DNA of 64,000 nt from Shewanella sp. HN-41 (GTDB taxonomy: Bacteria; Pseudomonadota; Gammaproteobacteria; Enterobacterales; Shewanellaceae), in contig NZ_AFOZ01000017.1 in the NCBI RefSeq assembly GCF_000217915.1, positions 124,001 to 188,000 of the forward strand, read 5' to 3'. Positions 37,107-46,328 of this stretch are shown piece after piece. The translations under genes were made by a program, and so were the position numbers. The first letter of the stretch is position 1, and the number at the start of each line of letters is the position of its first letter. A model generated the notes under the pieces. The model was not told where the DNA came from and did not search any database. It saw nothing but the letters and a program-made list of their open reading frames with translations.

Positions 37107-38272
37107 TGACCAATGTAGTAGATGCTAATGTTGCTAATCATGTTGCAAACAGCGTCACCACCCAAAACGTGGTGTTTCAAACCTTAGCCACCGCTTCTGG
37201 CAAGTGGATTGGGGTGGTGACGCTCAATGTGGAAAAAGCCCTCAACGCCTTAGATTTAGACATGGTTCGCGCGATGACGGCCCAGCTCAATCTGTGGAAG
37301 AAAGATCCGCTAATCGCCTGTGTGGTACTCGATGGCAGCGGTGAAAAGGCATTTTGTGCCGGGGGAGATGTGCGGGCTCTGTACCATGCCTCCGTGGCGT
37401 CTAAGGGGCAAGTGACTGAAGTCGCGAAAGTGTTCTTTGAGGAGGAATATCGCCTCGATCATCTACTGCATACCTATGGCAAACCTGTGCTCGTATGGGG
37501 CGATGGCATAGTCATGGGCGGCGGCCTCGGTTTAATGGCGGGCGCTAGCCACAGGGTGGTGACCGAAACCTCGCGCATCGCCATGCCTGAGGTCACCATT
37601 GGGCTTTATCCCGATGTGGGCGGCAGTTATTTCCTCAATCGTATGCCGGGCAAAATGGGGCTGTTTTTAGGGCTCACCGCCTATCATATGAATGCGGCCG
37701 ATGCCTGTTATGTGGGGCTTGCGGATCACTATTTAAATCGCGATGACAAAGAGCTGATGTTTGATGCCATGGCAACCTTAGATTGGAGTGATACACCCGC
37801 GTTAAACCATCAACGCCTCGATAGCATGATCAACGAGCTGTCTAACCAAGTGAATACCCCTAAGGGTGAGAGTGTGTTAGCCCAGAGCCAAGACATTATC
37901 GACCGGCTGATGGCGGGTAGCCTTGAGGATATCGTCTCGCGTATGTCGACGTTAGTGTCAGAGGATGCTTGGCTAATGAAGGCGCGGGATACTTTCCTCG
38001 CTGGCAGCCCTATCAGTTGGCACTTAGTACATGTTCAAGCACAGCTTGGGACTAAACTCAGCCTAGCCCAGTGTTTCCAATGGGAATTAACTGTCAGTGT
38101 CAATGTGTGTGCCCACGGTGATTTCTGCGAAGGCGTTCGGGCGCTGTTGATCGATAAAGACAGGCAGCCCCAGTGGCGCTTTAAGGATGTGCAAGCTGTG
38201 CCTACGGCCGTGCTTGAGCAAATATTGGCTTCCCCCTGGGACGAGGCGCATCCCTTAAGCCAGTTGAGCTAA
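37106..38272 (+). CDS. 3-hydroxyisobutyryl-CoA hydrolase
   Basis: About 388 residues, longer than simple crotonases as expected for HIBCH. Signature: FCAGGDVRALY, GIVMGGGLGLMAGASHRV, MPEVTIGLYPDVGGSYFLNR (catalytic Glu/Asp). It releases 3-hydroxyisobutyrate from its CoA ester in valine breakdown. The start ATG overlaps the preceding TAA (TAATG), indicating coupling. The upstream TTG at 37091 is less likely. Confidence 0.92.
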   Translation: MTNVVDANVANHVANSVTTQNVVFQTLATASGKWIGVVTLNVEKALNALDLDMVRAMTAQLNLWKKDPLIACVVLDGSGEKAFCAGGDVRALYHASVASKGQVTEVAKVFFEEEYRLDHLLHTYGKPVLVWGDGIVMGGGLGLMAGASHRVVTETSRIAMPEVTIGLYPDVGGSYFLNRMPGKMGLFLGLTAYHMNAADACYVGLADHYLNRDDKELMFDAMATLDWSDTPALNHQRLDSMINELSNQVNTPKGESVLAQSQDIIDRLMAGSLEDIVSRMSTLVSEDAWLMKARDTFLAGSPISWHLVHVQAQLGTKLSLAQCFQWELTVSVNVCAHGDFCEGVRALLIDKDRQPQWRFKDVQAVPTAVLEQILASPWDEAHPLSQLS

Positions 38273-38407
38273 GGACTTAGGCATTTAATTAACTGAGTTA
38301 AGTGACTGAGTAAATTTGACCTAGGCTCAGTCAAGCTCGCTTTACTCTGTGGTAACGACAGCATTACCACTACACCCAAGAAGAGAACAGCACACAGGAG
38401 TGATGGC

Positions 38408-39310
38408 ATGAGTACAGTAGCATTTATCGGTTTAGGTAATATGGGCGGCCCAATGGCGGCCAACTTGTTAAAAGCGGGCATGACGGTTCGGGTGTTCGAC
38501 TTAGTTCCCGAGGCGATGCAAAGCCTTGCCGAACAAGGCGCATTAGTCTCAACCACAGCCTGCGGCGCGGCGGCGGGCGCGAATGTGGTGATCACTATGT
38601 TACCTGCGGGCAAGCATGTAAAAAGTTTATATCTTGGCAATGGAACGGACAAAGGCCTGCTCGAAGTGGTTGCTGGCGATACCCTGTTGATCGATTGCTC
38701 GACTATCGATGCCCAAAGCGCCCAGTTAGTGGCGGCCGAAGCGGCTAAAAGTGGTATTGAATTTATGGATGCGCCGGTTTCTGGCGGCACGGCAGGCGCT
38801 GCGGCGGGGACCTTAACCTTTATTTGTGGTGGTTCGGATACGGCATTTGAGCGCGCGCAGGTTGTGCTCAAGGCGATGGGTCAGAATATTTTCCACGCGG
38901 GCGGAGCCGGTGCGGGTCAAGTCGCTAAAATCTGCAATAACATGTTGTTATCTGTATTGATGGTGGGCACCTCTGAGGCATTGCAAATGGGGATTGACCA
39001 TGGCCTCGATCCAAAAGTGTTGTCGGACATTATGAAGGTCAGCAGCGGCGGTAACTGGACGTTAGAGAAGTACAATCCCTGTCCCGGCGTGATGGAGACT
39101 GTGCCGTCTTCTAAGGGCTATCAGGGTGGCTTTATGGTAGATTTGATGGTTAAAGATCTCGGTCTGTCACAAGAAGCCGCATTATTGAGCAATTCCAGCA
39201 CACCAATGGGCGCTTTAGCCCGTAGTTTGTATGTGAATCATGCGAGGCAGGGTAATGGTCGTCGAGATTTTTCCAGTATTTTTGAGCAATTTGCACCACT
39301 AAAAAAATAG
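38408..39310 (+). CDS. mmsB: 3-hydroxyisobutyrate dehydrogenase MmsB
   Basis: 300 residues. NAD-binding GLGNMGGPMAANLLKAG at the start, substrate motif DAPVSGGTAGAAAGTL, and the catalytic Lys in GAGQVAKICNNM (~residue 172). It oxidises 3-hydroxyisobutyrate to methylmalonate semialdehyde, the MmsA substrate. AGGAG precedes the ATG. Confidence 0.95.
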   Translation: MSTVAFIGLGNMGGPMAANLLKAGMTVRVFDLVPEAMQSLAEQGALVSTTACGAAAGANVVITMLPAGKHVKSLYLGNGTDKGLLEVVAGDTLLIDCSTIDAQSAQLVAAEAAKSGIEFMDAPVSGGTAGAAAGTLTFICGGSDTAFERAQVVLKAMGQNIFHAGGAGAGQVAKICNNMLLSVLMVGTSEALQMGIDHGLDPKVLSDIMKVSSGGNWTLEKYNPCPGVMETVPSSKGYQGGFMVDLMVKDLGLSQEAALLSNSSTPMGALARSLYVNHARQGNGRRDFSSIFEQFAPLKK

Positions 39311-39334
39311 ACATTAAAAACAAGGGATAACCAG

Positions 39335-40093
39335 ATGGATTTAAAAGATAAGGTTGTCGTCATTACTGGCGGCGCGGGTGGTTTAGGCTTAGCAATGGCG
39401 CAAAACTTTGCCCAGGCGGGTGCTAAGTTGGCACTTATCGATGTGGATCAAGAAAAACTTGAACGTGCCTGTGCCGATCTCGGTGCCACCACTGAGGTCC
39501 AAGGTTATGCGTTAGATATTACCGATGAAGAAGACGTCGTCGCAGGATTTGCCTATATTCTGGAAGACTTTGGTCAAGTCAACGTGTTGGTTAATAATGC
39601 CGGTATTTTGCGTGATGGCATGTTAGTCAAAGCCAAAGACGGCAAAGTGACTGACCGTATGTCATTTGAACAGTTCCAATCGGTGATCAATGTCAACTTG
39701 ACGGGAAGCTTCCTCTGCGGCCGTGAAGCGGCGGCGGCGATGATCGAGTCGGGCCAGGCGGGCGTGATAGTGAACATCTCTAGCCTAGCGAAGGCGGGGA
39801 ATATGGGTCAGTCAAACTACGCTGCCTCTAAGGCGGGGGTTGCGGCGATGTCGGTGGGTTGGGCTAAGGAACTGGCGCGTTACAATATCCGTAGCGCAGC
39901 GGTTGCCCCAGGCGTGATTGCGACCGAGATGACCGCGGCTATGAAGCCCGAAGCGTTAGAGCGGTTAGAGAAGTTGGTTCCCGTGGGGCGTTTAGGCCAT
40001 GCCGATGAAATCGCCTCCACCGTACGCTTTATTATTGAAAACGACTACGTCAATGGCCGTGTCTTTGAAATTGATGGCGGCATCCGCCTGTAA
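39335..40093 (+). CDS. SDR dehydrogenase (probable 3-hydroxy-2-methylbutyryl-CoA dehydrogenase)
   Basis: 252 residues, classical SDR: ITGGAGGLGLAMA, NNAG, catalytic Ser (NISSLAKAG) and YAASK. Annotated in relatives as a 3-oxoacyl reductase, but its place at the end of this operon fits oxidation of 3-hydroxy-2-methylbutyryl-CoA (isoleucine route), giving the substrate of the operon's thiolase. Only 24 bases separate it from mmsB. A strong terminator follows, closing the operon. Confidence 0.85.
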   Translation: MDLKDKVVVITGGAGGLGLAMAQNFAQAGAKLALIDVDQEKLERACADLGATTEVQGYALDITDEEDVVAGFAYILEDFGQVNVLVNNAGILRDGMLVKAKDGKVTDRMSFEQFQSVINVNLTGSFLCGREAAAAMIESGQAGVIVNISSLAKAGNMGQSNYAASKAGVAAMSVGWAKELARYNIRSAAVAPGVIATEMTAAMKPEALERLEKLVPVGRLGHADEIASTVRFIIENDYVNGRVFEIDGGIRL

Positions 40094-40119
40094 TGGGGAT
40101 GTTACTATTAGTGCGAAGC

Positions 40120-40146
40120 AAAACCGAGTCTAGGCTCGGTTTTTTT
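40120..40146 (+). terminator. Terminator of the branched-chain catabolic operon
   Basis: AAAACCGAG-TCTAGG-CTCGGTTTTTTT. Confidence 0.85.
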
Positions 40147-40301
40147 ATTTATCGCTAATATATTGTTGTAATTGGTCAGCTGTCGGTGGAATTCGCTTGT
40201 TGGAGTTGACATTTGGTTGTTAAGCTTCAACAATCGCCATCCACTTTTTACATAAGTTTACAAACATGTTTCACGACATGATGATGGAGTTGATTATCTG
40301 A

Positions 40302-40544
40302 ATGTCTTGGCAGGAAAAAGCCCTTTGGCTTGAGAAAATCACCAAACGTATGATGCTGGTTGTCGGTACTTTAGGTGTGTTAGTGATCTACAGTGGTTTC
40401 TTTTTCCTGCTTTTTACGGGTCGTTCACTGGCTGTCATCCCGTGGTTTTTCCTCGTGTCACCTTGGATTTGCATTTATTTTGGTTTGACACAGGTACAGC
40501 AATTAAAAGTGTTAAATTGGTTTGTCAAAAAGTTAAAGAAATAG
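40302..40544 (+). CDS. Small membrane protein of unknown function
   Basis: 80 residues. Two hydrophobic segments (~18-38 LVVGTLGVLVIYSGFFFLLF and ~45-62 VIPWFFLVSPWICIYFGL) flanked by basic ends (ITKRMM, KKLKK). Not recognised. TGGAG lies 13 bases upstream of the ATG. Monocistronic by position. Confidence 0.55.
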   Translation: MSWQEKALWLEKITKRMMLVVGTLGVLVIYSGFFFLLFTGRSLAVIPWFFLVSPWICIYFGLTQVQQLKVLNWFVKKLKK

Positions 40545-40602
40545 CCTAAGGGCATATTGAGACACAGTTGCGGTTTGTAACATGAGCAAACTTGGGGAAA
40601 AA

Positions 40603-42642
40603 ATGGAATTACGACGCTATTTTCCATATCTGTTGAGCTTGGCTTTATTGCTGCTTAACGGCTGTGAGCGTACGGATACACAGGGTTCGTTTGCCAAGGG
40701 AAATGGCGATAGAATGGTTGCTCCCTATGGTAGCTGGCAGTCGCCTCTTACTGCGGCAGAAGTCTTCGAACAGGTAGATGATATTGCCGAGTTACAGAGT
40801 GTGGGTGAGGTCATTTATTTTTCCGAGTCCAGCGGCAAAGCACAGGGTAAGGTAGGGATTAAACGTCTCGATAAGCTTGCCAATGTCGCTGAGGTAGTTC
40901 CCCCAGAGTTCAATGCTAAATCCACGGTATATGAATATGGTGGCGCGGCATTCTTAGGCATAGGTCAAAGCCTATTTGTTACTAAGCTGCAGGATCAGCT
41001 ATTTTACCGTTTTGCTCCCAATCAACCGCCGCTCCCCTTAACCCCTAATGGCACACGCCATGCCGATTGTATTTCCTATCCTAAAGGCTCACGCATTATC
41101 TGTGTTCGGGAAGATCACCGCCAAGCTGGGGAACCAAAGACGAGTCTGGTCACTATCAATCTGAACTTTGCGGGTGAAGGGGATACCTTTGTTTCCGGCC
41201 ATGATTTTATCAGTTCCCCTAGGATTTCCCCCGATAACACTCAACTTGCATGGATCACATGGGAACATCCTTATATGCCGTGGGATAAGAGTGTGCTCTG
41301 GCTTGGGGATCTTGATCGCAAGGGCCAATTAAAAAATATTCGCAAGGTGAGTACGCCCAAGGATTCTTCGGTGACTCAGCCCTTATTCGGCCCCGACGGT
41401 AAGTTATATGTGGTCTCGGATCTCAGCAACTGGTGGAACATTTACCGCGTCACGCCGAGGGAAACCCTAGAGCCTGTGCTGGCAAAAAACGCCGAGTTTG
41501 CCATACCGGATTGGCGTTTAGGAAATCATAATTACGCCTTTGAAACCGCCAATACCTTGATTGCCAGTTATGTTGAAGGTAATCAGGCGGCGTTGATCCG
41601 CATACATTTAGACTCAGGGTTAACCGAGTCTTTGGCTGTGGATTTTGCCGAAATAGCCCAAGTTGTTAAGGGGGAGGACGGTGTTTACTTTATTGGAGCT
41701 AAAGCCACCCCTGAAAAGGGCATTTACCGTGTCGTTGGCCGTGGCACTGAGCTAGTCTACGCTCCTGCGCTGCCAAAACTGGATCCTAACTATGTGTCGC
41801 GGGCTAAAAATATTACTTTCACGACGGGTAAACATCAGCAGGCCTATGGCTATTTTTATGGGCCCGTGAACCCTAACTATATTGCGCCGCACGATACGCG
41901 TCCGCCGTTAATTGTGATGTTGCATGGCGGTCCGACGGCAAGGGCGAGTCTCGCCTATCGCAGTGATATTCAATTTTGGACTACTCGAGGCTTTGCTGTA
42001 CTCGATTTAAATTTCCGTGGCAGTAGTGGTTTTGGCCGTGCTTACCGCCAGAGTCTCTATGGCAAATGGGGGCAGAGTGATGTGGAAGATGCGATCAACG
42101 CGACCAAGTATTTAGTCGCAAAAGGTTGGGTAGACGGCAGCAAATTGGCGATCCGTGGTATCAGCGCGGGTGGATTGACCGTGATGTCGTCCTTGGCTTT
42201 TTACGATGTCTTCCAAGCTGGGGTGAGCTATGAGGGGATCAGCGATTTTGAACAACTCGCCAAAGGAACCCATAAGTTTGAAACGGGTTATTTAGATCAA
42301 CTGATTGGCCCCTATGCCGAAAATAAAGCCCGTTACCGTGAGCTATCTCCTTTTTATCATCTGGAGGGGCTCAATGAACCTTTGCTGATCTTTCAAGGGC
42401 TGAGAAATAAGATAGTACCGGCGCAGCAATCGCGGCAAATATATGAGGCGCTTAAAACAAAGGGGGTACCTACGGCCTATATTGGTTATGAAGATGAACC
42501 CGATGAGGGAAGAAAGCCAGAGCATAAGGCGGCGGGGTTAGAAACTGAGTTGGCTTTTTATGGCAGAGTATTTCAATTTACCCCTGCGGGTGAGCTACCT
42601 AAACTCGTGCTCGACAATGCTTCTGCACTACGGCGCAGATAA
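40603..42642 (+). CDS. S9 (prolyl oligopeptidase)-family lipoprotein, catalytic triad apparently incomplete
   Basis: About 679 residues. Lipoprotein signal (LSLALLLLNGC), an N-terminal seven-blade propeller-like region (~60-400; ISPDNTQLAWITWEHPYMPWD), then an S9 alpha/beta-hydrolase domain (~430-670). The nucleophile serine is present (RGISAGGLT). The usual Asp of QGxxDxxVP is Asn here (QGLRNKIVP), and the usual His of EGHGF is missing (YEDEPDEGRKPEHKAAG). This suggests a non-catalytic or altered enzyme; a nearby His (PEHK) could substitute. GGGGA before ATG 40603 decides this start over 40582. Confidence 0.8.
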   Translation: MELRRYFPYLLSLALLLLNGCERTDTQGSFAKGNGDRMVAPYGSWQSPLTAAEVFEQVDDIAELQSVGEVIYFSESSGKAQGKVGIKRLDKLANVAEVVPPEFNAKSTVYEYGGAAFLGIGQSLFVTKLQDQLFYRFAPNQPPLPLTPNGTRHADCISYPKGSRIICVREDHRQAGEPKTSLVTINLNFAGEGDTFVSGHDFISSPRISPDNTQLAWITWEHPYMPWDKSVLWLGDLDRKGQLKNIRKVSTPKDSSVTQPLFGPDGKLYVVSDLSNWWNIYRVTPRETLEPVLAKNAEFAIPDWRLGNHNYAFETANTLIASYVEGNQAALIRIHLDSGLTESLAVDFAEIAQVVKGEDGVYFIGAKATPEKGIYRVVGRGTELVYAPALPKLDPNYVSRAKNITFTTGKHQQAYGYFYGPVNPNYIAPHDTRPPLIVMLHGGPTARASLAYRSDIQFWTTRGFAVLDLNFRGSSGFGRAYRQSLYGKWGQSDVEDAINATKYLVAKGWVDGSKLAIRGISAGGLTVMSSLAFYDVFQAGVSYEGISDFEQLAKGTHKFETGYLDQLIGPYAENKARYRELSPFYHLEGLNEPLLIFQGLRNKIVPAQQSRQIYEALKTKGVPTAYIGYEDEPDEGRKPEHKAAGLETELAFYGRVFQFTPAGELPKLVLDNASALRRR

Positions 42643-42730
42643 GAGCGTCAGACTAAAGCAATAATTTAAATATTAACAATGTCTTGTAGATAGACGGGCT
42701 GTTTTGTTGAGATCCTACTATCAATAATAA

Positions 42731-43123
42731 TTAGTTAGGTTTATGGCTTAGGCAATCGATTATCGCGCAGTGGGGCTGTGTCCCCCCTTGGCACTCGTCC
42801 ACCATTTGCTGTAACTGTGCCCTGAGATTGTGTAGCTTTAACATTTGCTGTTCTACATAATCAAGGTGGCTGCGGGTCAGTTGTTTGACATCCTCGGCAT
42901 TGCGACTCTCATTATCCCTTAACTCCAGCAGTTGCTTACAGTCCTCTAGGCTAAAACCTAGATCGCGGCATTGATGTACAAATTTAAGGGATTCAATATC
43001 CCGTTGACGATAGACACGATATCCTGCTTCATTTCTACCCCCACAGACTAAGCCAATATCGTGATAGTAACGGATACTCTTAACGCTTAAGCCCGTCTGT
43101 TTCGCCACTTCACCTATCTTCAT
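42731..43123 (-). CDS. cueR: MerR-family regulator, CueR-like (copper-responsive)
   Basis: 130 residues. The N-terminal MerR HTH (KIGEVAKQTGLSVKSIRYYHDIGLV) is followed by a dimer coiled coil and a C-terminal metal loop CQGGTQPHCAIIDCL. Two cysteines spaced as in CueR, plus a third Cys, suggest Cu(I)/Ag(I) sensing. No copper-export gene is adjacent. An HmrR-type assignment is equally possible. Confidence 0.78.
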   Translation of the reverse strand: MKIGEVAKQTGLSVKSIRYYHDIGLVCGGRNEAGYRVYRQRDIESLKFVHQCRDLGFSLEDCKQLLELRDNESRNAEDVKQLTRSHLDYVEQQMLKLHNLRAQLQQMVDECQGGTQPHCAIIDCLSHKPN

Positions 43124-43602
43124 CTTGACCTCGATTATTTACACCGATAATGCAAAGCTGATCCGTTGATAAATTCATCCTCGACTCTCCCACTATGGGA
43201 CACTCTATCTTAATCCTATCGTGTGTAAGTTCAACCAAGGAATGCCTCATATCTCAGATAAGACTCTCTGTCGCCAATATGAGTTGTGCTGGCTGTTTAG
43301 CGGCCAAGACAAGGCTTTGCAGGGGATCTTGGTAGTTAAGATCATTAACTTGTCATCCAAATCGGTGAAAATAGGGCATGATTAAGCACTAAATCACTCA
43401 GGGATTAAGTGCTTAGCAATTCGTGCTGGCGGAGCTGTACACCTAATCCCAAGCGAATGGGTGGGGCCTTTTTAGTTGATAATTTAGCCCAAACTGCTAT
43501 AGTGCCACGTTTATTTTTACCCCCTCAGGCTGGTGGAAATTGGTTTATGCTTATTTGCACTGCCAATAGTCTGGCCAACATTACTCGATTTGGAAGTTCA
43601 TT
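43124..43602. other. Divergent region between the MerR gene and ybiT
   Basis: No supported ORF. It contains an inverted repeat, TAAGCACT (43383-43390) with AGTGCTTA (43408-43415), and the ybiT ribosome site (GGAAG). Confidence 0.45.
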
Positions 43603-45195
43603 TTGATCACAACAGCGAATATCACCATGCAGTTTGGCTCTAAGCCACTGTTTGAAAACATCTCAGTTAAATTCGGCGGCGGTAACCGTTACGGTCTTAT
43701 CGGTGCGAACGGCTGCGGTAAATCAACCTTCATGAAGATCCTTTGCGGTGATCTAGAGCCGAGCAGCGGTAACGTATCCTTAGACGTCAACGAACGCCTA
43801 GGTAAGTTAAGCCAGAACCAATTCGGTTATGAGGAATTCACGCTTATCGATACAGTGATCATGGGCCACCGTGAACTGTGGAAGGTGAAGCAAGAGCGTG
43901 ACCGTATTTACTCTCTGCCAGAAATGAGCGAAGAAGACGGTATTGCCGTGGCAAACCTTGAAATGGAATTTGCCGAGATGGACGGTTACACCGCCGAATC
44001 CCGCGCCGGTGAACTGCTGCTCGGTGTGGGTATCGGTATCGAAAGCCATTTCGGTCTGATGTCTGAAATTGCCCCAGGCTTAAAACTGCGGGTGTTATTG
44101 GCTCAAGCCCTGTTCTCCGATCCCGATGTGCTGCTGCTCGACGAACCGACCAACAACTTGGACATCGATACCATTCGCTGGTTACAGGACGTACTGAACC
44201 AACGCGATAGCACCATGATCATCATTTCGCACGACCGTTACTTCTTAAACTCAGTCTGTACCCATATGGCGGACTTAGACTACGGTGAACTGCGCGTTTA
44301 TCCTGGTAACTACGATGAATATATGCAAGCGGCGACCCAGGCCCGCGAGCGTTTAATCGCAGACAATGCGAAGAAGAAGGCTCAAATTTCTGAGCTGCAA
44401 ACCTTCGTTGCACGCTTCTCTGCCAACGCATCTAAGGCAAAACAAGCGACTTCCCGTGCCCGTCAAATCGACAAAATTAAGCTGGATGAAGTGAAAGCCT
44501 CTAGCCGCGTCAACCCCTTTATTCGTTTCGAACAGGAAAAGAAACTGTTCCGTAATGCCTTAGTGGTTGAAAACTTAACCAAGGGTTACGACACTCCGCT
44601 GTTTAAAGACTTAAACCTGATCGTCGAAGTGGGCGAGCGTATTGCGATACTAGGTGAAAACGGCGTGGGTAAAACGACCCTGCTGCGTACCTTAATTCAT
44701 GATATTCCACAGGATGAAGGTCATATTCAATGGTCTGAAAATGCCAACATCGGCTACTACGCTCAGGATCACGAGTCAGATTTTGAAAACGATATGACCC
44801 TGTTTGAGTGGATGAGTCAGTGGCGCAAACCCGAAGATGACGATCAATCTGTTCGCGGTATCTTAGGTCGTATGTTATTTGGCGCAGACGACATTAAAAA
44901 ATCAGTGAAAGTGCTGTCGGGTGGGGAAAAGGGCCGGATGTTATTTGGCAAACTCATCATGCAAAAAGCCAATATTTTGATGCTCGATGAACCGACTAAC
45001 CATATGGATATGGAATCTATCGAGTCATTAAATAACGCCCTAGAAAAATACGAAGGCACCTTACTCTTTGTGAGCCATGACCGCGCCTTTGTATCATCAT
45101 TGGCAAATCGTATCCTTGAAATCACCCCCAATGGTGTGAACGACTTCAGGGGCACCTACGATGAATTCCTTGCCAGCAAGGGCATCGAAGGCTAA
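43603..45195 (+). CDS. ybiT: ABC-F ATPase YbiT
   Basis: 530 residues, close to E. coli YbiT along its whole length. Two ATPase cassettes: Walker [10 protein letters not shown] and GENGVGKTT, signature regions, Walker [12 protein letters not shown] and [11 protein letters not shown], with the linker rich in charged residues ([18 protein letters not shown]). ABC-F proteins act on ribosomes, not in transport. The start is TTG with GGAAG 7 bases upstream; the N-terminus aligns exactly with YbiT from that codon. Confidence 0.93.
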   Translation: MITTANITMQFGSKPLFENISVKFGGGNRYGLIGANGCGKSTFMKILCGDLEPSSGNVSLDVNERLGKLSQNQFGYEEFTLIDTVIMGHRELWKVKQERDRIYSLPEMSEEDGIAVANLEMEFAEMDGYTAESRAGELLLGVGIGIESHFGLMSEIAPGLKLRVLLAQALFSDPDVLLLDEPTNNLDIDTIRWLQDVLNQRDSTMIIISHDRYFLNSVCTHMADLDYGELRVYPGNYDEYMQAATQARERLIADNAKKKAQISELQTFVARFSANASKAKQATSRARQIDKIKLDEVKASSRVNPFIRFEQEKKLFRNALVVENLTKGYDTPLFKDLNLIVEVGERIAILGENGVGKTTLLRTLIHDIPQDEGHIQWSENANIGYYAQDHESDFENDMTLFEWMSQWRKPEDDDQSVRGILGRMLFGADDIKKSVKVLSGGEKGRMLFGKLIMQKANILMLDEPTNHMDMESIESLNNALEKYEGTLLFVSHDRAFVSSLANRILEITPNGVNDFRGTYDEFLASKGIEG

Positions 45196-45220
45196 TTTTT
45201 TGGCCTTAAGTGTATGAATA

Positions 45221-45250
45221 AAAACGCCGCTCATTTAGAGCGGCTTTTTT
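45221..45250. terminator. Terminator between ybiT and the EamA transporter
   Basis: GCCGCTC-ATTTA-GAGCGGC with A4 before and T6 after; serves both convergent genes. Confidence 0.8.
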
Positions 45251-46151
45251 ATGCGTTTGATTTAGTCGCAGCCCCATACGCCAAGCGCAACTGCCGATGG
45301 CTTAACCAGCCTTGCGCCATACCCGCAATAATGATCAGTCCCATACCTGTTAGCTGCTGCGCGGTTAACGCTTCATTAAATAGCCACCATGCCAGCGCCA
45401 CTACGACCACAGGTTCCACATAGGAAAGCGTGCCATAGGTGACCGAGGGCAGTTGCCCTAGGGCTTTTACCGCAAATAAAATGGCCAAGAATCCCGGGAG
45501 GAATCCAATCGCCAGCAGCCAAGCAAATTGATTTAGGCTCGGCACTAAGGGCGTGGATAACACTAAGGGCAGTAAGCATAGGGCACCGACACTGAGCTGG
45601 ATTAAGGTGCTTTGATAGGGGGAGGCGGCGCTGGGTTTACGGTTGATTAAGATAAAGCCGCTATAGGTGACTAGTGAGAGCAGAGCATAAAAATAACCCA
45701 TGATTTCATTGTCGTAGAGTGACTGAATCGACGTCACGGGCAACATAAAGATAAAGCCCATTAAGGCGAGTACCACACTGGCGATGCTGAAGCGATTGAG
45801 TCTTTCATGAAACACAAAGTGGGCAAAGAGTGACGCCAGCACAGGGGCGAGATAGATGATCATGATCACCCTTGCCATTTGGGTGTATTCAATGGCCTCG
45901 ATATAAAAGGCCATAAATCCCGCCAACATAGCGCCATTTATCAAGGTGCGCTTGCTCGGTTTATGGCGAATTTGCGGCCCTTTACCCGTTAACAGCATAT
46001 AGGCCATTAAAAACAGCGCGCCGAGTAGCAGGCGGTAAAAGGTAATATGTTCGGCGGGCAGGGCGGCAAAACGCGCGAATACGCCAATGGTGCCCATTAG
46101 GCTGGCTGCCAGCAGGGCGAGCACTATGGCCAGTGCGGGAGGCGGAGTCAT
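45249..46151 (-). CDS. EamA/DMT-family transporter
   Basis: 300 residues made up of about ten hydrophobic helices, in two EamA repeats (first ~8-140, second ~155-290, with SYVEPVVVVALAWWLFNEAL at the usual place in the second repeat). Drug/metabolite transporters of the inner membrane; the substrate is unknown. The start is ATG at 46151. Confidence 0.88.
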   Translation of the reverse strand: MTPPPALAIVLALLAASLMGTIGVFARFAALPAEHITFYRLLLGALFLMAYMLLTGKGPQIRHKPSKRTLINGAMLAGFMAFYIEAIEYTQMARVIMIIYLAPVLASLFAHFVFHERLNRFSIASVVLALMGFIFMLPVTSIQSLYDNEIMGYFYALLSLVTYSGFILINRKPSAASPYQSTLIQLSVGALCLLPLVLSTPLVPSLNQFAWLLAIGFLPGFLAILFAVKALGQLPSVTYGTLSYVEPVVVVALAWWLFNEALTAQQLTGMGLIIIAGMAQGWLSHRQLRLAYGAATKSNA

Positions 46152-46328
46152 GTATCACCTTTAATACTGATAATTCAATGATGAAGGGAGCTGAGTTTGC
46201 CTTAAAAACGCCGCCTAGGCGAGTGCAATTGTGAACACTTTGTTGGCTCGGCTTTGCCGGCGATGGCTGCCGAGCCTACCGAGCAGAGATTGATGATTTA
46301 ACTGCGCTAGCAAGCCACCAATCTTCTG

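Noticed and set aside
38269..38871. 200-residue minus-strand frame opposite mmsB
   Set aside because: The plus strand has a clear MmsB with all motifs; the reverse frame is composition-driven.
43409..43606. 65-residue frame before ybiT
   Set aside because: No ribosome site, no recognisable features, and it overlaps the ybiT promoter and start.
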